A stretch of 64,000 nucleotides of DNA, from contig CP006977.1 in assembly GCA_000508305.1 (NCBI GenBank), positions 900,621 through 964,620 on the forward strand. The letters run 5' to 3'. Below the pieces are notes generated by a model. It made no database searches. It was not told the DNA's origin and saw only the letters and a program-made list of their open reading frames with translations. Position numbers and translations under genes: made by a program. This document shows positions 18,363 through 26,976 of this stretch, in pieces. The stretch's first letter is position 1. Every line of letters begins with the position of its first letter. This DNA is from Sulfolobus acidocaldarius SUSAZ (GTDB lineage Archaea; Thermoproteota; Thermoprotei_A; Sulfolobales; Sulfolobaceae).

Positions 18363-18445
18363 TTTTTATTAATTTTAATTTATTTTTAAATACATTATCC
18401 ATTAAAGCTTATTAATCCCTAATTATAAAATATTTTTAATCAGGT

Positions 18446-19766
18446 ATGGTAGAGAAAGGTAAAGAAAAAGGGGAAGCTGTAACTAGGAGAGACCTGTTAA
18501 AAGTATCGAGTGCCGCATTAGTAGGGACAACTATAGAGTGGTATGACTTCGTTGTTGCTGCTTCAGCAGCTGCTGTAGTATGGCCATATGTATTCTTCCC
18601 CGAGGAAAACCCCGCTGCTGCATTGGTCTCTTCACTTATAACATATAGTATAGGCTTTTTCGTAAGACCTGTAGGTGCACTATTATTTGGACATTTTGCC
18701 GATAAATATGGAAGGAAAAGTGTTCTAATTTTAACACTCCTCACCATGGGTGCGGGAACATTAGGAATAGGTTTAACACCATCCTATGCGGCTATAGGAA
18801 TACTGGGAGCTGTACTGGTAGCTTTGTTTAGACTTTTACAGGGATTAGGATTAGGCGGAGAATGGGGCGCAGCCTCCACATTTGTGACAGAATTCGCAGC
18901 GAAAAATAGGTTTAGAGCTTTTTTTGGGCGAGTTGGGTACAACTAGGAGGACCTGTAGGTCAACTGGCAGGAAATGGTGCAGTTACGTTAGCTATTCTTC
19001 TAATGCCCAGAGCTCAGTTCTTAGACACTGGGTGGAGAATATTGTTCTATATAGGGGCAGCAATAATAGTTATAGGTGTGATATTGAGATACATGTTCTT
19101 GAGACACCGTTGTTTCAACAGATCCTGAAAAGTCAACAAGTATCGAGAGTACCTTTGGTAGAGTTGTTTAAGAAACAATGGCTAACGATCATAATCTTAG
19201 CTATAAGCTGGTGGTATATAAATACGTTAATATGGTCATTAACCAGTTTTGCTCAGGGATACATTACGTTGGTGAACCGTAGTATTCCCGCATATATAGG
19301 ACCATTTAGCGGAGTGATAGTAGGGGCTGTAGGAATTGTAGGTGTTATTATAGGAGCATATCTAGGCGACATTCTAGGTAGAAAGAAAGTACTGGTATCA
19401 TCTGCAGGTGCTGCGGCGTTATTTTCCTATCCATATATTTTTCTCCTATCTCAAGGTACAATAGTTTCATTATTCATTGGTCAAGCAATCATGGCATTTA
19501 TTATCCACTCAGGATATGCTGTCTTATCAGCATTCTTTGCTGAACAGTTTCCAACTAGATATAGAGCATCAGGGACAGGGTTTGTTTATCACATAGCAAA
19601 TCCCTTCTCAGGAGGAATAGCGCCGGCACTTTCTGCTGTATTTACCAGTATTTATGGTCCCTTGGGAGCAGTACCATATATTGGGGCTATAATGATAGCA
19701 TATTCTGTTACGTCAGTTATAGCAGGCTTATTTACCAAGGAGACATCAAAAGTGGAATTAAAGTGA
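18446..19766 (+). pseudogene. MHS-family transporter, broken by two frameshifts
   Basis: Homologous along its length to the intact transporter at 14407-15729: GTTIEWYDFVVAASAA at helix 1, GHFADKYGRKS in loop 2-3, GLGGEWGAA in helix 4-5, and FPTRYRASGTG near helix 11. The frame changes at a run of seven T (18919-18925), continues as FWASWVQLGGPVGQ in the next frame, and changes again near 19097 before LETPLFQQ. Both shifts equal one missing base, and all three segments together make a full ~440-residue transporter. Either the gene is dead or the sequence has two errors. It follows the second Rieske operon, so import of that substrate may be lost. Confidence 0.8.
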
Positions 19767-19917
19767 AAGAGCTTTTTTAATTGGTTTTTTACTCTCTAGT
19801 TATTTGTAGGAACAGGTGTGATATATTTTTTCCTAATACTCAATATCTGCTAGTGTAAAAGCAATAATGATAAGGTGTTAAAGATTTATTTATTTCTGTT
19901 CCTCTATATTAGAATGC

Positions 19918-21084
19918 ATGATATCGGGTTTTTCAAGTAAGCTCTTTAAAACCTATGAAGGTAGCGTATTTGACTTGATATCATTAGCTACGAGAGAGGC
20001 ATTAGATATGGCTAAATTAGAGATAGGAGACGTGGATGGGTTTGCAATGACATTTTTCCCGGGTCTCTTTGACGGTAAAGGCTACTTATTCTTCCCATTG
20101 CACCAAATAACACATTACTTAGGAATCAAGGCAAGATACATGGATCTTGTAGAATTTGGTGGTCCCTCGATCCTAGCCATGATATATAGGGCTGAAAAGG
20201 CAATAAGGGCAGGGGAAGCACAGAATGTATTATGTATAGCTGGAGGAATAGCCTCATTTATAAGAGAAAAAGGACCATACAATAACGTAATAAGCAAACT
20301 CTACCCATACATAACCTCCAACACATTTGAGGACTTTTATGAAGTGTACGATAAGATGGATCCAATAACCCATTACGCTTTAGTAGCAGATAGGCACAAG
20401 AGATTATTTGGGACTACAGACGAACAGAGGGCATTACTGGTAGTCAAACAAAGGAAAAACGGCTTAAATAATCCAAGAGCTCTATTTAAAAACCAGATAA
20501 CAGTAGATGATGTCATAAGCTCTCCAGTGGTAGCAGATCCACTTCACTTATTTGAGGTGGTTTATCCCATAGATGGATTCCATGCGTTTATTGTAAGTAG
20601 AAAAAACAAGGAGCTCAGACCAGTTGAGATTTTGAATTATGGCGAAATGCATTGGCCATCAGTTCCTGCAGAATGGGATATGGATATAACATATACACCC
20701 ACTATACAGAGCGTTAAGATTGCTAATGTAGATCTAAATAAGATTGATGCGTTCCAGCTGTATGATGCTACCAGCATCGGTGTTCTTACACAGATAGAGG
20801 ACTTGGGGCTTGTCGAGAAAGGGAAGGCTGGAAAATTTATTGAGGAAAATGACATATATTATCAGGGCAATATACCAATGAACACTGGAGGTGGGGCTTT
20901 ATCTCAAGGACAACCCGCATATATGAGCGGACCGCTAATGCTAGAAGAAGCATTACTTCAGTTAAATTACATGGCGCAAGGAAGACAGGTAAAGGACGTT
21001 TCAAAAGTCTTGATAAATGGTGTGGGAGGAGGTTTGGCAGGAAGAAATGATGCAATAACAATTGTTTTAGGTGAAAAGAAGTGA
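19918..21084 (+). CDS. Thiolase-fold protein lacking catalytic Cys and His (Ltp2-type retro-aldolase candidate)
   Basis: A 388-residue protein of the thiolase/SCP-x family, with KARYMDLVEFGGPSI where thiolases carry the nucleophilic Cys (here Gly81-Gly82) and NTGGGALSQGQP near residue 322 where thiolases have GHP (here GQP). The C-terminal GVGGGLAGRNDAI loop is kept. Without Cys and His it cannot be a classical thiolase. In actinobacterial steroid degradation, Ltp2 aldolases have the same fold and work with a DUF35 partner. The next gene here is a DUF35 protein with overlapping start, so a retro-aldolase acting on a beta-hydroxyacyl-CoA is my best reading. Confidence 0.8.
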   Translation: MISGFSSKLFKTYEGSVFDLISLATREALDMAKLEIGDVDGFAMTFFPGLFDGKGYLFFPLHQITHYLGIKARYMDLVEFGGPSILAMIYRAEKAIRAGEAQNVLCIAGGIASFIREKGPYNNVISKLYPYITSNTFEDFYEVYDKMDPITHYALVADRHKRLFGTTDEQRALLVVKQRKNGLNNPRALFKNQITVDDVISSPVVADPLHLFEVVYPIDGFHAFIVSRKNKELRPVEILNYGEMHWPSVPAEWDMDITYTPTIQSVKIANVDLNKIDAFQLYDATSIGVLTQIEDLGLVEKGKAGKFIEENDIYYQGNIPMNTGGGALSQGQPAYMSGPLMLEEALLQLNYMAQGRQVKDVSKVLINGVGGGLAGRNDAITIVLGEKK

Positions 21085-21443
21085 ACCTAAATAGCTACCT
21101 GGAGTTGAAATCTACATACTATAAGCACTTTGAAAGAGACGAGTTGCCTTACATGTACTGCAAAAAATGCCATACTAAATTCTATTACCCTAGGAGTGTA
21201 TGCCATAACTGCCTTTCTACCGATCTAGAAATACTGATTAGTAAAGGATTAGGCAGAATTTACGCTGTAACTAAGTTTCCTAAAATGGAGCAATCACCGG
21301 TTTTCGGAATAATTGAGATGGAGGAAGGATTTAAGTTCTACACTAATGTCATTGGAAAAGATCCTAAGTCAGGCAATAGAGTAAAAGTAGTTTTCATGGT
21401 TAAGGGAAACAGAAAATATCCTGTGGCTCAGATTATAGAGTGA
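21081..21443 (+). CDS. DUF35 (zinc ribbon plus OB-fold) partner of the thiolase-like protein
   Basis: A 120-residue protein. The zinc ribbon is YCKKCHTKFYYPRSVCHNC (C-x2-C-x11-C-x2-C, residues about 27-45), followed by an OB-fold domain that begins GLGRIYAVT. DUF35 proteins bind thiolase-like enzymes and acyl-CoA; with Ltp2-type partners they are needed for activity. The GTG start at 21081 overlaps the stop of the preceding gene, so the two are made together. Confidence 0.87.
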   Translation: MNLNSYLELKSTYYKHFERDELPYMYCKKCHTKFYYPRSVCHNCLSTDLEILISKGLGRIYAVTKFPKMEQSPVFGIIEMEEGFKFYTNVIGKDPKSGNRVKVVFMVKGNRKYPVAQIIE

Positions 21444-21546
21444 TTTTTAACGGTAAAGTTTCCGCTTGCAGTACTATATCTAAATTCGAAAATAAATAGA
21501 AATAATACGCAATTCCTTACTATTTTAAAGTTAATAACTGAGCCTA

Positions 21547-22653
21547 TTATGACTCTGAAATCAGCTTATTCGCTAGCGGTATCACGTCTCTCGAGAAAAT
21601 TCTCAACCCCTCCAGATAATCTTCATATGGCATATTACCAAAATGCAGATGTGCTATGAAAAAGTTTATATTCAGATACCTTACGACTTCTACTATCTTT
21701 TTAGCTATGTTTTCAGGATCACCAAATAATACAGATCCATGTTTTATAGCAGTTTCTGCATTCATTAAATCTGGAATTCCCCTAAATCCACTACCCGAGA
21801 AAGCCGGACCTGAGCTAAATAGGGACTCAATACTTATTGAATATTTCTTAACAGCAGCATACATTAAACGTTTAACGAATGTCTCCAACATTCTGGATAA
21901 TTTATCTTTATCTCCTAAACTTGAAATAAAAACATTTCTCGAAATACCCAGCTTTATACTATCAGGTAGTGTTGAAACATTCATAATATTATAGTATGTC
22001 TCTCGATATCTATCAAAAAGTGCTTTAGCCTCACTGTCTGTAAGAAAGACTGTAGCCATATTGAAGCCATTCTCAGCAACCCATGGTACAGTTGATGGAT
22101 TCGTGGTCGGAATCCAGATTGGTGGATATGGTTTTTGATAAGGTTTTATCAGGGGTTCAACTTTATCATATGTGAGGTATTTCCCGTTAAAGGAAAAGGG
22201 CTTCCCTTCGCTAGCTGATTTTAAAAAGGATATTAAGATCGATGTTATTTCTCTGCTATCTTCTCTTGCCTTCGAAGGATCTAAGCCGAGATTCATCAGT
22301 TCAGCGTTAGAAACACCACTTGTAAATCCAACCTCTAATCTACCCTTACTTAAGTTGTCCAGTAGACATATTTCATTTGCTAAAGCTATCGGGTTTCTAT
22401 GAGAAACAATATATGCTAGAGGACCAAATCTGATCCTATCAGTATATTTAGAGGCAAGAGCTAACATTAAACTTACAGGTTGATTTACCGTCAGTGGAGT
22501 GAGCCAATGCTCTGCCATAAAGTACACCTGAAAATTTCCCAGTTTCTCAGCATATTTGATCGCTTCCAGTTCGTTATCTACTATATCATAGATTTTCTGA
22601 TCATCCGTCATCTCCACATGGGTAAATATGCCAAATTCAATTTTCCTGTTCAT
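21547..22653 (-). CDS. Luciferase-like (LLM) flavin-dependent oxidoreductase
   Basis: A 368-residue TIM-barrel protein of the bacterial luciferase-like family. Signatures include FMAEHWLTPLT near residue 45, IRFGPLAYIVSHRNPIALA near 90 and LDNLSKGRLEVGFTSGV near 115. Members use reduced FMN or F420 in monooxygenase or dehydrogenase reactions. It is convergent with the DUF35 gene. A role in the aromatic island (side-chain or ring oxygenation) is possible from position only; no flavin reductase gene is nearby. Confidence 0.85.
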   Translation of the reverse strand: MNRKIEFGIFTHVEMTDDQKIYDIVDNELEAIKYAEKLGNFQVYFMAEHWLTPLTVNQPVSLMLALASKYTDRIRFGPLAYIVSHRNPIALANEICLLDNLSKGRLEVGFTSGVSNAELMNLGLDPSKAREDSREITSILISFLKSASEGKPFSFNGKYLTYDKVEPLIKPYQKPYPPIWIPTTNPSTVPWVAENGFNMATVFLTDSEAKALFDRYRETYYNIMNVSTLPDSIKLGISRNVFISSLGDKDKLSRMLETFVKRLMYAAVKKYSISIESLFSSGPAFSGSGFRGIPDLMNAETAIKHGSVLFGDPENIAKKIVEVVRYLNINFFIAHLHFGNMPYEDYLEGLRIFSRDVIPLANKLISES

Positions 22654-23094
22654 TTAATTTCACCTTTTCTGCGTTATCTGAGTAATATATTTTAAAATTT
22701 ACCAAGTTAATAAATATGTGTTGTTAATAATTTCATCCGCCTCTATAAAATTCAATTTTATTTTAACTTATACTTATAGATTTCGAGTAAATTGTGTTGT
22801 ATGAAGAATATTTTTCAACCATCTTATCATCATGTTCCTCGTTGAGTTTCATGGGGAGTCCATGCTTGCTTAAGCTTCTGAACACTAAGCTTATCTTAAA
22901 CGTTTTAACCTCCGTATCTTGCATTGAACCAAAAGAAGGCGTTGTACTCAGATGTTCTCATCCCAATAAAGAGCTTACCCTAAAAGATACTTTTTCAATA
23001 AAGAAAATTTAATTTATATCAAAACTACCAAATTATTGCCCACACACCTAGAGCTGAAGAAAAAGTTTAAGTATATTGACTCATATACTATTAT
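22654..23094. other. Intergenic region containing a divergent copy of the 70-bp repeat
   Basis: About 440 bases between the LLM oxidoreductase and a decayed antitoxin gene. Its right end (22979-23048) is a diverged copy of the 70-base repeat that flanks the kinase gene 37 kb away. A 72-codon open frame at 22794-23012 runs into the repeat and has no recognisable features; I do not call it a gene. Confidence 0.5.
22979..23048 (+). repeat. 70-bp repeat, copy C (divergent)
   Basis: It matches copies A (60063-60132) and B (62638-62707) along their whole length, for example AAAGAAAATTTAATTTATATC against AAGAAAATTCAATTTAAATC (gapless), and ends CCCACACACC. I judge about 80% identity by eye. It lies just upstream of the broken vapB. 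Confidence 0.6.
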
Positions 23095-23312
23095 ATGTCT
23101 ACGGTATTCAGTATACGGATATACCCAAAGAGTTGAAACAGCTTATGGAAAAAGTAAATGTAGACTGGCAGACTGAAATACGTGAGTGCATAAAGAGGAG
23201 ATTAAGGGAGGAACTAATGAAGTATTATCTTGAAACGTCTAAGCCTTACTTAGAGAAGATGAAGGTAATAGAAAATGCAGAGCTTATAAGAGAAGATAGA
23301 GAGGAGAGCTAA
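23095..23312 (+). pseudogene. vapB: vapB antitoxin, frameshifted near its start
   Basis: From ATG 23095 the frame reads MSTVFSIRI, the standard VapB opening, then runs into a stop. The continuation PKELKQLMEKVNVDWQTEI lies in another frame; removing two bases (a TA duplication in CGGATATACCC) would join them. The rest is a ribbon-helix-helix antitoxin with an acidic tail ending at TAA 23310-23312. An alternative TTG start at 23076 would bypass the shift but gives a nonstandard N-terminus. It overlaps the broken vapC. Confidence 0.7.
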
Positions 23313-23732
23313 TGATACTCGATTCCTCAACAATAGCCTCAGTGTTCTTTAAGGATAGCTTCAGTGAGAGGGTGAGGAATTTAATATCTAGTAAGATTCA
23401 TGAGGGTTGCAGGACATTAGACTCTGCTTATGCTGAAGTTGCTAATGTAGCTTGGAAGAGGTAGTCATTTTTGGCGAGAACTACGTGTTGAATAGCTTGA
23501 AATTGGCAATAGATTTCTTGGATAATCTATGTGAGGTCGTGAAATTGAGGGAAATTTTAGTGAAACTTTTGAATTGGCATTAAAAGAGAAGATCACTATC
23601 TACGATACAGCCTTCTTACAGTTAGCTGTAACGAGAAATGAGAAGCTTATAACTACAGATGTTAAGTTTTACAATAAGCTTGAGGAAGAGTACAAAGCAT
23701 ACGTCATATTACCTGAGGTTCACAAATACTAG
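23312..23732 (+). pseudogene. vapC: vapC PIN-domain toxin, frameshifted
   Basis: It starts at ATG 23312, sharing a base with the vapB stop. The first part MILDSSTIASVFFKD carries the first PIN Asp, and AYAEVANVAW the conserved Glu. A stop follows AWKR because one base is missing; the next frame gives VVIFGENYVLNSLKLAIDFL. A second shift near 23560 leads to FELALKEKITIYDTAFLQLA (third acidic residue) and TTDVKFY (fourth). All catalytic residues are still readable, so decay is recent, but no single frame makes the toxin. Confidence 0.8.
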
Positions 23733-23860
23733 ATACTCTCCTTGAATCTCCTCTCCGCCCCAACAGAGCGTGATTTACACAACCTCTTCTTGTTAGAGCG
23801 TGGTGATGTCGAACTTTTACTCGTTTAACTAACGAGAAAGGTCTTCCCAACATCAGCTTC

Positions 23861-23895
23861 TACAAATTGATGAAAACCTTGCCCTTTAGGGCTAG
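23861..23895 (+). repeat. TnpB-element 3'-end-like repeat, copy 5
   Basis: CTACAAATTGATGAAAACC is followed by TTGCCCTTTAGGGCTAGA; the GCCC/GGGC stem is kept but the G-rich tail is lost. It is about 130 bases downstream of the broken vapC. Confidence 0.55.
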
Positions 23896-24061
23896 ATGTG
23901 TGGATGTAGTGTAGTTATGAAGGTAAAGTTTGTTGACCCATTTTGCATCAGAGGAATATATGAGGTTACTATTGCCGGGTTATTATGGCGTTCATGGGAA
24001 TATAAACCAAATTGTATGGAAGAGTTTTTACTATGACATTTTTTATCCATACATAAAAAAA

Positions 24062-24070
24062 TTTTATATA
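24062..24070 (+). promoter_or_regulatory. TATA box of the E1 alpha gene
   Basis: TTTTATATA is centred 27 bases before GTG 24093, indicating a leaderless transcript and supporting that start. Confidence 0.6.
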
Positions 24071-24092
24071 CTAAAACAAGTGAATAAAATTT

Positions 24093-25142
24093 GTGGAGGG
24101 ATTCTCCTGGAAGAATAATGTAGATTATCCTTCAAGAGATGAGATGCTTAAAATGTATGAGTTGATGGTGAGGGCGAGAAAATTTGACGAATTTATAGTT
24201 AGGAGCTTTAAAGAATACCCAGGGCTGATTAGAGGGCATACACATCCTTCAATAGGACAAGAAGCCATAGCAGTAGGTTCTGTTATGGCAATGAGACCTG
24301 AGGACTACTTAGGGACTACTTATAGATGTCATGCTTATGCGATAGCAAAAGGCATACCTCTTAAGAATTTATTGGCTGAGATCTGGGGAAAGGCTACAGG
24401 TGTTTGTAAAGGTAAGGGTGGATCTATGCATATATGTGACATGAGCAGGAATTTCTTACCAGCAAATGGTATAGTGGCTCAAGGAATTCCACAGGCTACT
24501 GGTGTTGCACTTAAATGCCAAATCAACAAAGAAGATAAAGTTGTTGTGTCTGTTTTCGGTGACGGAGCCACAAAGCAAGGTGCTTTCTTCGAATCTTTAA
24601 ACATAGCTTCCATATGGAAATTACCAATTGTTTTCATATTGGAAAACAACCTTTATCAAGCATACACTAGGGTTGATATGGAGGATGCTAATGCCATGAA
24701 TGGTGAACCCCTCTCTATGAAGGCGAAGGCATTTTCGATGCGTGGAGTAACGATCGACGGAATGGATGTGCTGGAGGTTTATCAAACAGTAAAAAAAGCA
24801 ATAGAGAAGGCAAGGAGAGGAGAAGGACCCACTTTAATTGAGGCTATAACTTATCGTTATACTGCTCACGGAAATTCGATAGTACCACCGCCGATACAAC
24901 CTTGGTATCCTGAGCATGAGGCTATAGAAATATATAAAAGAGCTAGTGAATTAGAGGAGTGGAGGAAACGAGACCCAATAATCAGACTCAAGAAAATACT
25001 CTTGAATCTTGGAATTGCAGATAATTTAACGTTCGACAGTATAGAAAGAAAAATAAATGAGGAATTATCCGAAGCGATAAGATATGCATTACAGAGTCCT
25101 TATCCTCCGCCTGAAGAGGCTTTGAAAGACATATATGTTTAG
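24093..25142 (+). CDS. 2-oxoacid (pyruvate/acetoin-type) dehydrogenase E1, alpha subunit
   Basis: A 349-residue ThDP enzyme subunit. Motifs: RGHTHPSIGQEAIAVG near residue 50, the ThDP/Mg motif GDGATKQGAFFESLN at about 156 with ENN at about 184, and YRYTAHGNS near 250. With the beta subunit it decarboxylates a 2-oxo acid or cleaves acetoin and transfers the acyl group to lipoyl-E2. No E2, E3 or lipoate gene is near; a lipoamide dehydrogenase pseudogene lies at 62.3 kb. Sulfolobales mainly use ferredoxin oxidoreductases for this step, so the real partner is uncertain. Confidence 0.9.
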   Translation: MEGFSWKNNVDYPSRDEMLKMYELMVRARKFDEFIVRSFKEYPGLIRGHTHPSIGQEAIAVGSVMAMRPEDYLGTTYRCHAYAIAKGIPLKNLLAEIWGKATGVCKGKGGSMHICDMSRNFLPANGIVAQGIPQATGVALKCQINKEDKVVVSVFGDGATKQGAFFESLNIASIWKLPIVFILENNLYQAYTRVDMEDANAMNGEPLSMKAKAFSMRGVTIDGMDVLEVYQTVKKAIEKARRGEGPTLIEAITYRYTAHGNSIVPPPIQPWYPEHEAIEIYKRASELEEWRKRDPIIRLKKILLNLGIADNLTFDSIERKINEELSEAIRYALQSPYPPPEEALKDIYV

Positions 25143-25151
25143 GTGAGAAGA

Positions 25152-26120
25152 ATGGAAAATAAAAGGGTAAATTTCGTCCAGGCTATAAATGACGGTATTA
25201 TGGAGGAAATGGAGAAAGATTCTTCCATAATTTTATACGGCCAAAACATGGCTCTAACTGATGACGACCCATTTGTTAAAAAGTTTGGTAAAGACAGGGT
25301 AAGATTTACTCCAATATCTGAGACAGCTGAAGCAGGTATGGCGATAGGGGCATCAATGACAGGCTTAAAAGTAATTGTTGATCTAGTTATGACTGACTTC
25401 ATGCTAGTCGCAATGGAGCAGTTACTTAATCAAGCTCCAAGGATGAGATTTTCAACAGGTGGTCAGGTTAAGTTAAATGTAGTGTTTAAGGCTGGCTTCG
25501 GATTTATATATGGATGGAGTACTACACACTCGAATACATGGTACGAACTATTTATGAGAGCTTTTGGTAGTAAGTTAGTTATCCCTTCAACACCCTACGA
25601 CGCTAAAGGTTTAATAAAGTCAGCAATTCATGATGGAAATCCTGTCTTCTATTTAACACCATTTAATTTGTACGCTATGGAAGAAGATATTCCTGTTAAG
25701 GAGTATTATATACCATTAGGAAAAGCGGATATAAAAAGAGAGGGAAACGATGTTACTGTTATAGCTATTGGCTGGATGATCCAAAAAGCATTAGGTGTTG
25801 CGGACAAACTAGCTAAGGAGGGTATCAGTGTAGAGGTAATTGACCCAAGAACGTTAATCCCCTTAGATAAGAAGACAATTTTTAGCTCACTAGAGAAGAC
25901 AGGGAGGCTTGTAATAGTAGACCAAGCACCAAAAACTGGAAGTGCGGCAAGTGAGATTTCGGCAGTAGTAGCTGAAGAGGCTTTTCATTTACTTAAAGCA
26001 CCTATAAAGAGGGTCTGCTCTTTAGATACAAGCGTCGCATATAGTAAACCATTAGAAGAATATACTATTCCTGATGAAATGAAGATAATTAAGGCTATTC
26101 AGGAAGTGCTTCATGTGTAA
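25152..26120 (+). CDS. 2-oxoacid dehydrogenase E1, beta subunit
   Basis: A 322-residue transketolase-like beta subunit. Typical features: FVQAINDGIMEEMEKDSSII at the start, ISETAEAGMAIGASMTG near 60, and the C-terminal domain with VEVIDPRTLIPLDKKTI and RLVIVDQAPKTGS. ATG 25152 follows AGGTGAG, a good ribosome-binding site, ten bases after the alpha stop; a GTG at 25143 is possible but lies inside that site. It forms the alpha2beta2 E1 with the upstream gene. Confidence 0.9.
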   Translation: MENKRVNFVQAINDGIMEEMEKDSSIILYGQNMALTDDDPFVKKFGKDRVRFTPISETAEAGMAIGASMTGLKVIVDLVMTDFMLVAMEQLLNQAPRMRFSTGGQVKLNVVFKAGFGFIYGWSTTHSNTWYELFMRAFGSKLVIPSTPYDAKGLIKSAIHDGNPVFYLTPFNLYAMEEDIPVKEYYIPLGKADIKREGNDVTVIAIGWMIQKALGVADKLAKEGISVEVIDPRTLIPLDKKTIFSSLEKTGRLVIVDQAPKTGSAASEISAVVAEEAFHLLKAPIKRVCSLDTSVAYSKPLEEYTIPDEMKIIKAIQEVLHV

Positions 26121-26225
26121 AACCGTTTCTATGAAATGAGATAACTTTTACTCGACGTTAATTCTACAACTGTATCCTGAAAATATAGTTAGGTTAAAGA
26201 TAAATTTTATTAGTTTCAAAACGTA

Positions 26226-26234
26226 TTTTTATAT
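26226..26234 (+). promoter_or_regulatory. TATA box of the GntR gene
   Basis: TTTTTATAT lies directly before GTG 26235, too close to serve that codon, but 38 bases before ATG 26268. This supports the later start. Confidence 0.5.
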
Positions 26235-26267
26235 GTGACAGAAGAAGACCTACAGCTAAACGTAAAG

Positions 26268-26906
26268 ATGTATGAGGTTTACAGTAGATTGAAGAGGGAT
26301 ATTCTTAACGGGAAGTATAAGCCCGGAGAAACGATTGTAGCTAGTCAATTAGCAAAGGATTTAGGAGTAAGTAGAAATACCCTGAGAGTTGCACTGTCAT
26401 TCCTTGAGAAAGATGGACTAATAATTGTGGAGAACTCAAAGTTCAAGGTAAGAAAGCTAACTCTAGAGGAAACTGTGGAAATTTTAGATATAAGAGAACT
26501 ATTAGAGGGCTATACAGCCAGAATTGCTGCCCAGAGAATTACAGAGGAAGAATTGAAGAAATTGGAAGATATCCTAAATAAAATGCGAGAAAGCCTCGAA
26601 AAGAGGGATTATGATAGCTATACTAGGTTAAATGATGAGTTCCACATTACCATATATAATGCCTCCAGGACTAAGATAGCCTCACAACTACTTTCAGAGA
26701 TAAAAATGAGAATATTAAGGTACCAGTATAGAACCATACTCCTACCTGCTAGAGGCGATGAGTCTATAAAGGAACATGAAGCAATATACAATGCACTAAA
26801 GTCTCACTCGCCTGACCAGGCTGAAACGGAAGCAAAGAGACACGTAAGTAAAGTGAGAGAGGCCATAATTCTAAATAAGAGGTTTCTAGATCTAGATTTT
26901 TCATGA
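26268..26906 (+). CDS. GntR-family regulator, FadR/FCD subgroup
   Basis: A 212-residue regulator. The winged-helix domain has YSRLKRDILNGKYKPGETI then LAKDLGVSRNTLRVALSFL (recognition helix, about residues 32-50). The C-terminal FCD domain is helical, with possible metal ligands in NDEFHITIYN and in an EHEAIYNAL helix. FCD regulators bind small carboxylates. It sits between the E1 genes and the 2-hydroxyacid dehydrogenase operon and probably controls one or both. I chose ATG 26268 over GTG 26235 because of the TATA position and the usual family start. Confidence 0.88.
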   Translation: MYEVYSRLKRDILNGKYKPGETIVASQLAKDLGVSRNTLRVALSFLEKDGLIIVENSKFKVRKLTLEETVEILDIRELLEGYTARIAAQRITEEELKKLEDILNKMRESLEKRDYDSYTRLNDEFHITIYNASRTKIASQLLSEIKMRILRYQYRTILLPARGDESIKEHEAIYNALKSHSPDQAETEAKRHVSKVREAIILNKRFLDLDFS

Positions 26907-26976
26907 AAATAATCTGTTTCTCATAATGCTGAATAGGTTCTCAAAGTTTAAATTCATGAATATCTTTCCTTAATTT

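Larger units (their letters stand above)
23733..24092. other. Intergenic region with TnpB-end remnant
   Basis: It holds repeat copy 5 (23861-23895) and, before it, DNA that may be the decayed 3' end of a tnpB gene. A 39-codon open frame at 23917-24036 (opens MKVKFVDPFCIRG) has no recognisable relative. The promoter of the E1 alpha gene is at the right end. Confidence 0.5.

Noticed and set aside
18919-18925. Programmed frameshifting at the T7 run in the transporter
   Set aside because: A second, unrelated frame change 170 bases later also needs correction, which fits decay or sequence error better than a programmed event.
22794-23012. 72-codon open frame before vapB
   Set aside because: Its 3' end runs into the 70-bp repeat, no motif is visible and no start signal fits.
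23917-24036. 39-codon open frame opening MKVKFVDPFCIRG
   Set aside because: Too short and without recognisable features; no clear promoter. It could be a remnant, but I cannot support a gene.
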